Shown here: piece after piece, positions 8,338 through 16,438 of the stretch | Position numbering within the stretch: position 1 is the stretch's first letter | How the letters are laid out: each line of letters starts with the position of its first letter | Assembly: GCA_900762015.1 (NCBI GenBank) | Contig: CAAFEX010000046.1 | Span: 1-47,810 of the forward strand | DNA: 47,810 nucleotides | Direction of reading: 5' to 3' | Origin: an uncultured Collinsella sp. | GTDB taxonomy: Bacteria; Actinomycetota; Coriobacteriia; Coriobacteriales; Coriobacteriaceae | Made by a program: the position numbers and the translations under genes | Notes under the pieces: model-generated | Seen by the model: the letters and a program-made list of their open reading frames with translations, nothing else | Databases searched by the model: none | What the model was told of the DNA's origin: nothing

Positions 8338-8380
8338 AAAAACCACCACAAAGGTGCCTGTCCCCTTTGTGGTGGTTTTT
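8338..8380. terminator. Bidirectional terminator, GTCCCC-loop hairpin, copy 2
   Basis: A perfect 17-bp stem: AAAAACCACCACAAAGG (8338-8354) with CCTTTGTGGTGGTTTTT (8364-8380), loop TGCCTGTCC. It follows carD on the minus strand. It shares a 28-nt core with the copy at 7631-7671, so this is a mobile or amplified repeat co-opted as a terminator. Confidence 0.85.
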
Positions 8381-8392
8381 GGCGCGGATGGG

Positions 8393-8878
8393 TTAGTTGA
8401 GGGCGGCTTGGGCTAGGCGGGCTTCGGCGGCCTCCTCGGTGACGCCCAAGGCCACGGCGAACTCCTCGATGGAGCGGCGCTTGGCTTCCTTGAGTACACG
8501 CATATAGTAAGAGCTGGGCTTTTTATCGGCTTCCTCGGCCTGGCGAATGCGGTGCATCATGGTCTTTGCCACGCGGACCGTCTCGGGTGCGCCCAGCTTG
8601 AGCTGCTGCTTAAAGTGTGTCTCTTCAAGCGAGCTGTTGCGCTCGGTAAAGGTGTCGCACTCCAGCTCGTCATAGTGGCTCAGCAGATGCTCGGCATCTT
8701 GCTGAGAGATGGCGGCATGTAGACGGTCGGCCTGCGCCACGGGGTACATAAGGATCGTCTGCGCATGCCCCTGCTTGGCCTCGAGCAACAACATGGGCTG
8801 CGGCGTGTCGTCCCTAAAACCGACGACGGTGCAGACTCCCTGACCCGGATGAATGACGTGTTGACCGATTGAGAACAT
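8393..8878 (-). CDS. CarD-family transcription regulator
   Basis: A 161-residue CarD/CdnL-type protein. The N-terminal Tudor-like RNA polymerase interaction domain starts with FSIGQHVIHPGQGVCTVVGF and the C-terminal half is a helical domain (about residues 75-160). In actinobacteria, CarD binds the RNA polymerase beta subunit and stabilises open complexes at rRNA and other promoters; here that is by family only. The ribosome site GGAGG lies 5-9 nt before the ATG. It is divergent from argS. A 5-bp inverted repeat, ATACG-N6-CGTAT, sits about 15 nt upstream of the start and might be an autoregulatory site. Confidence 0.9.
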   Translation of the reverse strand: MFSIGQHVIHPGQGVCTVVGFRDDTPQPMLLLEAKQGHAQTILMYPVAQADRLHAAISQQDAEHLLSHYDELECDTFTERNSSLEETHFKQQLKLGAPETVRVAKTMMHRIRQAEEADKKPSSYYMRVLKEAKRRSIEEFAVALGVTEEAAEARLAQAALN

Positions 8879-9220
8879 GCTACCTCCAACTTATACGAAT
8901 TTACGTATGTCTAGAATAACACGCTGACGTGCGCAAATCCTCGCTTTATGCAGGAAAAGCACACAACTCTGATAGGTAAGAGTATTCGATAAAAGACACA
9001 GCTCATTCACACCTTTATGCATTTTCAACGCGTGCATAATCTGCAGGCAGACCGGCATCTTTGAGTGACTCCATACAAGCTGTAGTCAATTATGTGCATA
9101 TGCAATTTCGATTGGCTTTACCCTGCGACAGTGTCCCTCGCTTGTGATAGAGTGCTACAAACTCTGGCTTTTGCCCTACGAGTGACCAAGAGCTCGGGGG
9201 CTTTAACACAAGGAGGATCT
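8879..9220. other. Divergent carD/argS regulatory region with TATGCA/TGCATA sites
   Basis: 342 nt without a gene. Near carD it holds ATACG-N6-CGTAT (about 8892-8907). In the argS leader are TATGCA (9016-9021), TGCATA (9033-9038) and the perfect palindrome TGCATATGCA (9095-9104). These look like the halves of ARG boxes described for actinobacterial ArgR (TGCAT-type), but no ArgR gene is in view. I see no T-box antiterminator consensus and no confident -10/-35 pair. Confidence 0.4.
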
Positions 9221-11074
9221 ATGCCCGAGAAGATTGAAGAGCTGGTACGCGCTGCGCTTGCTGCGGCCCAGGAGGCCGGCGACCTTTCCGCATTTGAACT
9301 TGACGATTGCGCTATCGAGCGACCGGCTGACACTTCTCATGGCGAGTGGACCTCCACCATGGCCCTGAAGTCCGCCAAGCTGGCTCACTGCGCCCCGCGC
9401 AAGATCGCCGAGGCCATCGTTGCCCATATGCCCGAGGACCCCGCGATTGAGAAGGTCGAAATCGCAGGCCCCGGCTTTATCAACTTCTACCTCTCCGTTG
9501 CCGTCAAGAATGCCATCTTTGGCGAGGCTCGCGAGAAGGGCATGGACTTCGCTAAGTCCAACGTCGGTGGTGGCCTGAAGACCCAGGTCGAGTTCGTTTC
9601 CGCCAACCCCGTCGGCCCCATGCACATCGGCCACGGCCGCTGGGCCGCGCTGGGCGATTCGCTCTGCCGTGTTATGGACCACGCCGGCTATGAGATCCAG
9701 CGTGAGTTCTACATCAATGACCACGGCTCTCAGATGAACACCTTCGGCAACTCCATCAGCACGCGCTATATGCAGCTTGCCGACATCATCGCCAAGCAGG
9801 GCGTTGATATCGAGGAGGCTCACAAGCTGCTGATCGCCGACCGTGACGCCTTCGTTGCCGACGAGAACGACGAGCACCCCGAGACCCATCCGTATCAGGA
9901 CAACTTTGCCGAGACCTTGGGCAAGGACTCTTACGGCGGCGACTACATCATCGACGAGGCCGCCGAGTTCTGGCGCACCGACGGCGATAAGTGGGTCAAC
10001 GCCGATCCTCAGGAGCGCATGGAGAGCTTCCGCGAGCGCGGCTATGTAAAGATGGTCGATAACATGCGCGACCTCTGCCACGCCGTCAACTGCGACTTCG
10101 ATCGTTGGTACTCCGAGCGCTCGCTGTACGTGAAGGACACCGAGGGCGAGACCGCCGGCACCTCCGCCGTCGACCGCGCTTTTGAGAAGCTCGACAAGAT
10201 GGGCTACCTCTACACCAAGGACGGCGCCCTGTGGTTCCGCTCCACCGATCTGGGCGACGACAAGGACCGCGTCCTGATCAAGTCCGACGGCGAGTACACC
10301 TACTTTGCCTCCGACGTCGCCTATCACTGGGATAAGTTCCAGCGCGTCGATCACGTCATCGACATCTGGGGCGCCGACCACCACGGTTACATCGAGCGCG
10401 TACGCTGCGTCTGCGACGCTCTTGGCTATCCCGGCAAGTTTGAGGTTCTGCTGGGCCAGCTCGTCAACCTGCTGCGTAACGGCAAGCCCGTCCGTATGTC
10501 CAAGCGCAAGGGCACCATGGTGACCCTGCAGGAGCTCGTCGACGAGGTCGGCTCCGATGCCGCTCGCTACACGCTCATCTCCAAGAGCTCCAACCAGATG
10601 GTCGACTTCGACATCGAGGCCGTTAAGAAGCGCGACAACTCCAACCCGGTCTATTACGTGCAGTATGCTCACGCCCGCGTGTGCTCCATCCTGCGCCGTG
10701 CCGCCGACGTTACCGCCGAGCAGGCCGACGAGATGGGCATGAAGGCCGTTGCCGCCAAGGCCATCGGTGAGAACGTCGATTACTCGCTGCTGACCGACCC
10801 GACCGAGCTCGCCCTTTCGCGCAAGCTCAACGAGCTCACCGACCTGATCGCCAGCTGTGCTCGCGATCGCGCTCCGTTCCGTCTGACCCACTTTGCCGAG
10901 GAGCTCGCCGGCGACTTCCACAGCTTCTACGCTGCCTGCCAGGTTCTGCCGAGCGAGGGCCGTCCCGTCGACCCCGAGCTTTCGCGCGCCCGTCTGGCAG
11001 CTTGCGACGCTGTCCGCGTGACGCTCGCCCTGGTGCTTACCCTCGTTGGCGTTTCCGCGCCCGAGCAGATGTAA
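9221..11074 (+). CDS. argS: Arginyl-tRNA synthetase
   Basis: A 617-residue class I aminoacyl-tRNA synthetase that charges tRNA-Arg. The N-terminal Arg-specific domain (about 1-115) precedes the HIGH motif in NPVGPMHIGHGR (HIGH at 135-138) and a KMSKS-like segment RMSKRKG near residue 425. The C-terminal anticodon-binding helical domain contains NPVYYVQYAHARVCSILRR. The ATG at 9221 follows AAGGAGGAT, a very strong ribosome site, so the longer frame starting at 9092 is not used. It is divergent from carD and ends at a clear terminator. Confidence 0.96.
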   Translation: MPEKIEELVRAALAAAQEAGDLSAFELDDCAIERPADTSHGEWTSTMALKSAKLAHCAPRKIAEAIVAHMPEDPAIEKVEIAGPGFINFYLSVAVKNAIFGEAREKGMDFAKSNVGGGLKTQVEFVSANPVGPMHIGHGRWAALGDSLCRVMDHAGYEIQREFYINDHGSQMNTFGNSISTRYMQLADIIAKQGVDIEEAHKLLIADRDAFVADENDEHPETHPYQDNFAETLGKDSYGGDYIIDEAAEFWRTDGDKWVNADPQERMESFRERGYVKMVDNMRDLCHAVNCDFDRWYSERSLYVKDTEGETAGTSAVDRAFEKLDKMGYLYTKDGALWFRSTDLGDDKDRVLIKSDGEYTYFASDVAYHWDKFQRVDHVIDIWGADHHGYIERVRCVCDALGYPGKFEVLLGQLVNLLRNGKPVRMSKRKGTMVTLQELVDEVGSDAARYTLISKSSNQMVDFDIEAVKKRDNSNPVYYVQYAHARVCSILRRAADVTAEQADEMGMKAVAAKAIGENVDYSLLTDPTELALSRKLNELTDLIASCARDRAPFRLTHFAEELAGDFHSFYAACQVLPSEGRPVDPELSRARLAACDAVRVTLALVLTLVGVSAPEQM

Positions 11075-11120
11075 TCTGCGGGTCATTTGACCGTGTAGGT
11101 TTGGTTTAACTGAGCCCTAT

Positions 11121-11153
11121 AAGCCCGATCTCCCACGGAGGTCGGGCTTTTTC
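11121..11153 (+). terminator. argS terminator
   Basis: AAGCCCGA-CTCC pairs with GGAG-TCGGGCTT around a short loop, followed by TTTTT. Lies 47 nt after the argS stop codon. Confidence 0.85.
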
Positions 11154-11197
11154 GCAAACGCCGACGTATTGACGAATTTGGAACTGCTCGAAATACG

Positions 11198-11347
11198 AAA
11201 CTATGCCGGTTTACTACGATGAATTGAGGAATTCTAACCACGCCGGCTTTTTGCTAAAAAGTGCAAGGCATCTACCTGCGGTTTTAGTTCAACAAGTTTC
11301 GGAGTGGTCGCGGTTGAGCGATTCATCGTAGTAAACCGCCATAGTTT
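11198..11347. repeat. 150-bp MITE-like or structured inverted-repeat element
   Basis: The 27-nt arms at 11198-11224 and 11321-11347 are inverted copies of each other, identical at 26 of 27 positions (arm begins AAACTATGCCGGTTTACTAC). Partial complementarity goes on inward (CTAACCAC with GTGGTCGCGG). No reading frame crosses it. It lies between the argS terminator and the rho promoter. It could be a non-autonomous mobile element or a long RNA hairpin. Confidence 0.6.
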
Positions 11348-11378
11348 TGGCGGAGGCAGTCAGATTTGTGGGTGGCAA

Positions 11379-11424
11379 ACAAAGAGTGTCCCTTTTGACT
11401 AGTCGTTTAAGAACGTCCCCAATG
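11379..11424 (-). repeat. Composite GGGAC repeat, copy 2
   Basis: On the minus strand this reads GGGGACGTTCTT, then a short segment with the palindrome GACTAGTC, then GGGACACTCTTT. The block order matches the element at 4744-4795, where the palindrome is GTGCCGGCAC instead. Confidence 0.6.
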
Positions 11425-11430
11425 ACTAAG

Positions 11431-11458
11431 TTGCAGGTGGCGGCGGTTGTGTTACACT
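11431..11458 (+). promoter_or_regulatory. rho promoter candidate
   Basis: TTGCAG (11431-11436), 16-nt spacer and TACACT (11453-11458). It predicts a 5' leader of about 137 nt before the rho start, long enough for the Rho-dependent autoregulation seen in other bacteria. The region 11153-11430 holds only the inverted-repeat element and the composite repeat. Confidence 0.5.
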
Positions 11459-11601
11459 AACGCTGCGTAGTTGACGCAATCATCTCGATACAGATCAATG
11501 ATGTCCGTCGTTTTGAACGGAACTAGACTGTTTAGCCGCCCTGAAGGTTTATGCAGGGAGCATGTGATCACAGGGCTTGAAAAGAAAGTTGAGCAAACAC
11601 T

Positions 11602-14154
11602 GTGTCTGATCAACAGCAAGAAAACGAAATAACGACGACGCAGGCCGCTCCCGCTGCACCGGTTGCGTCGGACCAGGTCGCGGCGCCCGCTCAAGCCTCG
11701 GCTCCTGAGACGCCTAAGGCTGCTTCGACGCCTATGCCTGTGGCGGCTGAGAAGGCCGTGCCTGCAACTGGTGAGGAGGCTGCTCCGGCAAAGCCCAAGC
11801 TCACGCGCCACACGGCCAAGCCTGCCACTGACGGCGAGGAGGTCACCAAGCCCAAGCGCCGTACCACGCGCACGACGCGCGCCAAGCGCACCGTTGCAGC
11901 TGACTCCTCGGCGCCGATTTCCGATGAGGTCGCGCAGGCACGTGCGTTGGCGCAGATTAGCGAGGCTCAGGTGGTGCGCGCCCGCCGTCGTGCTGCCGAG
12001 CGCGAGGCCGCGGCTCTGACCGAGCTTGCAGCTCCGTCTGTGCCCGAGACCCCTGTCGCCGACCAGCCGACCGAGAAGCCGGTACCGCGCACACGCCGCC
12101 GCACGGCTGCTAAGGCCGAGCAGGTTGCTGAACAGGTAACCCCCGAGCTCACTGAGGCTTCGGTCCGTTCCGCGGCAGGGGAGGGCACATCGCCTGTTGA
12201 GCCCGCTGCGCCTGTCGAGGCCAGCGAAGTTCCCGTTGTCGATCCGGCTTTGCGCCCGCACCGTCGCGGTCGCAAGCCCAAGGCCTTTGTCGAGGCAGAG
12301 AAGGCCGCAGCAGCAGCCGCCGCCGCTCGGGATGCTGCGGCGACCGCCGAGTCTGCAACCGCTGCCGATGCACCCGTCCAGGATGCTACGACTTCCGAGG
12401 CCGCTCCCGCCGATGCCGAGCCCGCCGACGTCCGTCCCGGTCGCAGCCGTCGTACTGCTGCTAAGCGCACGTCCAAGGCCAAGGCTGCCAAGAAGGGTGC
12501 GTCCGAGGATTCTGCCGAGACGACCGCCGATGCGTCGACTGATGTCGCCAAGGCCCAGGACGTCGAACAGCCTGCGTCCGAGAAGCCCAAGCGCGGTCGT
12601 AAGAAGTCCGTTAAGGCCAAGGCGTCCGAGCAGCAGGATGTCGAAGCGCAGGTTGATTCTGGCGCCGAGGCCAATGACGCCGCCGCGGCCAATGTTGGCA
12701 CCGCCGCAACCGATGGTGCCGCCCCCGCTGAGGGCGAAGACGGCACTCGTCCCAACCGTCGCCAGCACAAGCGCAACGACGAGCGCAACGAGCGTAAGGA
12801 CGACCGCAACAACGACCGTCGCAACCGCCAGCGCGATCGCAAACAGCGCAACAAGGAGCGTAATGCCGCTCCCACCGAGCCCACGCTTTCGCGCGAGGAA
12901 CTCGCGGCCATGAAGGTCGCTGAGCTGCGCGAGAAGGCTAAGGAGTTCGAGATCGAGACGACCGGCAAGAAGAAGGCCGAGCTCGTCGAGGAAATCTACG
13001 TCACCGCTGCGAAGGCCGAGGGCTTCCGCGACATCAAGGGCATTCTGCAGATTCGCCCGGACAGCTCCGGCATCATCCACGCCCATGGCTACATGAAGTC
13101 CAACGACGACGCCTTCGTGCCCGCCTACCTCATCCGCTCCGCGCGCCTGCGCACGGGCGACGTCATCGAGGGCTCGCTGCGTCCTTCGCGCGGCGGCGAC
13201 AAGCGCGCCGGCCTCGCCAAAATCACGACCGTCAACGGTCTGGACCCCGAGCAGATTCGCAACCGTCCCAAGTTCGGCGACCTCACCCCGGTCTATCCCA
13301 ACGAGCCGCTGCGCATGGAGCACGGCAAGGATTCCATCACCGGTCGCGCCATCGACATCGTGTCGCCGATTGGCAAGGGCCAGCGCGGCCTGATCGTGTC
13401 CCCGCCCAAGGCCGGCAAGACCACGATCCTCAAGAAGATCTGCCAGTCTATCTCGATTAACAACCCCGAGGTGCACCTCATCTGCCTGCTCGTCGACGAG
13501 CGCCCCGAAGAGGTCACCGATATGCAGCGTTCCATCAAGGGTGAGGTTGTGGCGTCGACCTTCGATATGCCTGCCGACAACCACACCCGCGTGGCAGAGC
13601 TCGTCATCGAGCGCGCCAAGCGCATCGTGGAGCTGGGTGGCGATGTTGTGGTGGTGCTCGACTCCATCACGCGTCTTGCCCGTGCCTACAACTTGGCGGC
13701 GCCCGCCTCAGGCCGCATCCTTTCGGGCGGCGTCGATTCGGCGGCCCTGTATCCGCCCAAGCGCTTCCTAGGCGCAGCCCGCAATATCGAGAACGGTGGC
13801 TCGCTCACCATCCTGGCCTCTGCCCTCATCGACACCGGTTCCAAGATGGACGAGGTCATCTTTGAGGAGTTCAAGGGCACCGGCAACATGGAGCTTAAGC
13901 TCGACCGCGACCTGGCCGACCGCCGCATCTTCCCGGCTATCGACCCCGTTGCCTCCGGTACGCGTAACGAGGATCTGTTGGTCGACGAGCAGATGCGTCC
14001 GTTTGTCTTTGGTCTGCGTCGCATTCTTGCCGGCATGAACAACACCGAGCGCGCGGCCGCATCGTTTATTAAGGGTCTTAAGGGCACCAACACGAACCAG
14101 GAGTTCCTGGTGCGTTCGGCCAAAAAACACAGCGACTACGAGCAGACGTTCTAG
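11602..14154 (+). CDS. rho: Transcription termination factor Rho with ~430-residue N-terminal extension
   Basis: An 850-residue Rho, about twice the length of the E. coli protein. Residues 1-430 are low complexity: Ala/Pro/Glu-rich with repeated Lys/Arg clusters and, at about 382-423, a dense Arg/Asp/Asn segment (RNDERNERKDDRNND). Then come the Rho N-terminal helical domain (about 430-475), the RNA-binding cold-shock-like domain (GILQIRPDSSGIIHAHGYM), and the ATPase core with Walker A in SPPKAGKTTILKK (about 600) and Walker B VVVVLDSITRLARAYN. The start is a GTG (VSDQQQENE) with a weak AAAG-type ribosome site. Extended Rho proteins occur in high-GC Gram-positives, where the insert binds RNA; the role here is inference. 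Confidence 0.95.
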   Translation: MSDQQQENEITTTQAAPAAPVASDQVAAPAQASAPETPKAASTPMPVAAEKAVPATGEEAAPAKPKLTRHTAKPATDGEEVTKPKRRTTRTTRAKRTVAADSSAPISDEVAQARALAQISEAQVVRARRRAAEREAAALTELAAPSVPETPVADQPTEKPVPRTRRRTAAKAEQVAEQVTPELTEASVRSAAGEGTSPVEPAAPVEASEVPVVDPALRPHRRGRKPKAFVEAEKAAAAAAAARDAAATAESATAADAPVQDATTSEAAPADAEPADVRPGRSRRTAAKRTSKAKAAKKGASEDSAETTADASTDVAKAQDVEQPASEKPKRGRKKSVKAKASEQQDVEAQVDSGAEANDAAAANVGTAATDGAAPAEGEDGTRPNRRQHKRNDERNERKDDRNNDRRNRQRDRKQRNKERNAAPTEPTLSREELAAMKVAELREKAKEFEIETTGKKKAELVEEIYVTAAKAEGFRDIKGILQIRPDSSGIIHAHGYMKSNDDAFVPAYLIRSARLRTGDVIEGSLRPSRGGDKRAGLAKITTVNGLDPEQIRNRPKFGDLTPVYPNEPLRMEHGKDSITGRAIDIVSPIGKGQRGLIVSPPKAGKTTILKKICQSISINNPEVHLICLLVDERPEEVTDMQRSIKGEVVASTFDMPADNHTRVAELVIERAKRIVELGGDVVVVLDSITRLARAYNLAAPASGRILSGGVDSAALYPPKRFLGAARNIENGGSLTILASALIDTGSKMDEVIFEEFKGTGNMELKLDRDLADRRIFPAIDPVASGTRNEDLLVDEQMRPFVFGLRRILAGMNNTERAAASFIKGLKGTNTNQEFLVRSAKKHSDYEQTF

Positions 14155-14193
14155 GTTGTCATCCACACGCAACGATAGTCATCAATGCGATAG

Positions 14194-14223
14194 AGGGTCG
14201 GGACTTTGAGCCTCGGCCCTTTT
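14194..14223 (+). terminator. rho terminator
   Basis: AGGGTCGGG pairs with CCTCGGCCCT (two wobbles) around an 8-nt loop and is followed by TTTT, 40 nt after the rho stop codon. Confidence 0.6.
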
Positions 14224-14302
14224 CCGTAGCGCCGCTCCGCGCTTATTTTTGACCGTAAGACCGACGAGCAGCAGGTTTCCCGTTTCAATCCGACATCGTC
14301 AC

Positions 14303-14331
14303 TTGCAATCGACAGGACGGTTTCGCATAAT
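14303..14331 (+). promoter_or_regulatory. Promoter of the Ala-rich membrane protein gene
   Basis: TTGCAA (14303-14308), 17-nt spacer and CATAAT (14326-14331), a good sigma-70 match. The predicted leader of about 130 nt contains a two-step stem: AGATGAA (about 14360) with TTCATCT (about 14404-14410) enclosing GGGGC-ATA-GCCCC (14389-14401). Together with the rho terminator this accounts for 14155-14467. Confidence 0.5.
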
Positions 14332-14467
14332 AACTTTTAAGCTTCGCGACGGAAAACGCAGATGAAACGAACCATATACCGTTGCTTTGGGGCATAGCCC
14401 CGCTTCATCTTCTCTCGCGCAGCCAACTGAATGATGCGATTTGGGTGCTGGAAGATGGGGAGAGCTC

Positions 14468-15868
14468 ATGGCTTCTTCTGATGCAACACAACGAGCAGTC
14501 CTTGCCGGACTTTCGTGCGGGATCGGCCTTGCCGCTCCCGTGGTTATGTATGCCGCGACGCTGCCGTTTTCGTCGGTGAACGAGACGGTCGTGGCGGGTG
14601 CAGTTCCCTTCGCCGTGGGCGCGGTGGCGGGCGTGGGTATCTATGCCGCCTCGCTGGGTATCTCCGAGTATCGTGCGCAGCGTGAAGAGCGTCTGTTCCA
14701 GCCCGATGCCATGGGCGGTGCCGCCAATCTCAATCAGCATCAAAGCGAGTTCAAGACCGCCTCGATTCCAGCTCAGCAGCAGGATGCGATTCCGTACGCT
14801 GCGGCTTCTGCTTCTCAGGCTCAGTCGGAGCAGTCTACCTCGGCATTCCTTTCCGGCCTGACTGGTGCGTTCCAGCGCCGTCATGCCGATGATGGTGTCC
14901 CTACCATCGCTCGAGCCGCAGATGCTATGGACGAGGCCGAGGCTTGGTCCATGATCGACAGCATGCTCGACGACGATTCGCCGGTGAGCTGCGACCCTGC
15001 ACGCTCGCGCGACGTCTATCAAGTCGCCATCGACGAGCTCACCAACGGCGGGCAGACCGGCTCCTTCAATCGCGATGATATCGCCGCCGCGGCACGCGCC
15101 GTGTCGGGCTCCCAGGCCGCCCCTGCGGGCAGCACGGCGGCTTTCGTGGCACTCGTTGCCAATGCGGCGGTCAATAACGCCTACAGCGCTACCTCGGCGG
15201 ACGCGAACGCTTCTGCCGATAATTCGTACGTTGATGAAGCCATGACCGCGGACGAGGAGGCCGTTGCCGCCCGTCGCGCCGCCGAAAGCTCGCTTTGGGG
15301 CGCTCCTGCCCAGCAGCAGGCGGCTGAGGCTGCGCCGTACAACGCAAACCTCGCCAGCATGCCTATCATCTCCGGTGCTGCGGACATCGATCTCGATGAC
15401 CTCGATGAGCCTGCAGCCATCACCGCATCGATTGATGCCCAAGATCGCATCGACACCGGCGACCTTCCGGACGCCTCGCTCGAGGTTGATGTCCCCATGG
15501 CCGATTACTCGGGCCACGAGGACATGTGGGCCGCCGCCACCGCGATTCTGGATGAGATTGACGAGCCCGCTCCTGTTGCAGCCCCCGCTCCCGTCGCTGC
15601 CCCTCAGCCTGCTGCCCCCGCCTATGTCGGCCGTCACAGCGCTGTGTTCCCCGAGGATACCGCCCGTATCTCACGCGAGAGCATCGAGCGGGCCGAGGCT
15701 ATTGCCGCCGGCATTATGGAAAATCGTCGTCACGAGCGCGTCAATCAGATCCTCGAGGAAGAGATCGAGCGCCTGCAGTCCTCTACCGCCAAGCGTACGG
15801 GCCGTGCCTATCTGAGCGTTATCGAGGGCGGTACCGCCAGCTTCGCGCCGCTCCGCGCGGAGGCATAA
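14468..15868 (+). CDS. Membrane-anchored Ala/Asp/Glu-rich protein, unknown function
   Basis: A 466-residue protein I do not recognise. Residues about 8-30 and 38-62 form two hydrophobic helices (LAGLSCGIGLAAPVVMYAA and VVAGAVPFAVGAVAGVGIY). The remaining 400 residues are acidic, Ala/Gln-rich and probably disordered, ending in a more ordered, conserved-looking helix-rich tail (about 410-466: SRESIERAEAIAAGIMENRR). Topology is probably N-in with a long cytoplasmic domain. I start at 14468 because GGGGAGAG precedes the ATG; the upstream in-frame ATG at 14441 lacks one. It is followed 7 nt later by a VanZ-like gene and is probably co-transcribed with it, so an envelope role is likely. Confidence 0.75.
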   Translation: MASSDATQRAVLAGLSCGIGLAAPVVMYAATLPFSSVNETVVAGAVPFAVGAVAGVGIYAASLGISEYRAQREERLFQPDAMGGAANLNQHQSEFKTASIPAQQQDAIPYAAASASQAQSEQSTSAFLSGLTGAFQRRHADDGVPTIARAADAMDEAEAWSMIDSMLDDDSPVSCDPARSRDVYQVAIDELTNGGQTGSFNRDDIAAAARAVSGSQAAPAGSTAAFVALVANAAVNNAYSATSADANASADNSYVDEAMTADEEAVAARRAAESSLWGAPAQQQAAEAAPYNANLASMPIISGAADIDLDDLDEPAAITASIDAQDRIDTGDLPDASLEVDVPMADYSGHEDMWAAATAILDEIDEPAPVAAPAPVAAPQPAAPAYVGRHSAVFPEDTARISRESIERAEAIAAGIMENRRHERVNQILEEEIERLQSSTAKRTGRAYLSVIEGGTASFAPLRAEA

Positions 15869-15875
15869 CTTCTGC

Positions 15876-16325
15876 ATGGTTAAGATCAATCGAAAATGGG
15901 CGGTCGTGACCTGCCTGATGGCGCTCTTGATCTGGGGCAATTCGCTGGTTCCCGGCTCGGGGTCGGGCTCGCTGAGCCTGACGGTCATGGAAGCTATCCG
16001 CGGTTTCCTGCACGGCGTGGGACTTCCATATGAATGGGTGACCAACTTTGTTGTTCGCAAGTGCGCGCATTTTACCGAGTATATGGTGCTCGGCATCTTG
16101 GCAACGCACGCCTTTGATTTTGAGGGCCGGCGCACCTTTGACGTGCTGCTGCCCACGGCGGTGTTCCTGCTGCTGATTCCCTCGATCGACGAGACGATTC
16201 AGCTCTTTGTGCCGGGACGCGCCGGCATGATCACCGATGTGATGATCGACTGTTGTGGAGCGGCAACGGGCGTTGTGCTCCGATATCTCTTACGGTCGCT
16301 GATGTGCGCCAAAAAGGCCGCCTAG
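15876..16325 (+). CDS. VanZ-family membrane protein
   Basis: A 149-residue protein with the VanZ-like pattern: RKCAHFTEYMVLG after the first periplasmic loop and DETIQLFVPGRAGMITDVMIDCCGAATG before the last helix. Four hydrophobic segments are visible. VanZ confers low-level teicoplanin resistance in enterococci, but most family members have unknown function in the envelope. It starts 7 nt after the previous gene stops, so the two are translated from one mRNA. Its stop codon lies inside the stem of the terminator that follows. Confidence 0.85.
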   Translation: MVKINRKWAVVTCLMALLIWGNSLVPGSGSGSLSLTVMEAIRGFLHGVGLPYEWVTNFVVRKCAHFTEYMVLGILATHAFDFEGRRTFDVLLPTAVFLLLIPSIDETIQLFVPGRAGMITDVMIDCCGAATGVVLRYLLRSLMCAKKAA

Positions 16326-16357
16326 GACGTATTGTTTGGTCCTAGGCGGCTTTTTTA
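16314..16357 (+). terminator. Terminator after the VanZ-like gene
   Basis: Perfect 12-bp stem GCCGCCTAGGAC (16317-16328) with GTCCTAGGCGGC (16339-16350), 10-nt loop, then six T. The upstream gene's stop codon is in the left arm. Confidence 0.95.
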
Positions 16358-16438
16358 TTTGAGGGCTTATATGAGGCGTGGTGGCGTCGTTCCGTAGGTT
16401 GGATTTGCCGAGCGCGCCACGCCCTGTGGGTGCGTCTG

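Noticed and set aside
9000..9220. T-box riboswitch in the argS leader
   Set aside because: No AGGGTGG-type antiterminator sequence, no terminator with T run and no stem I pattern are seen.
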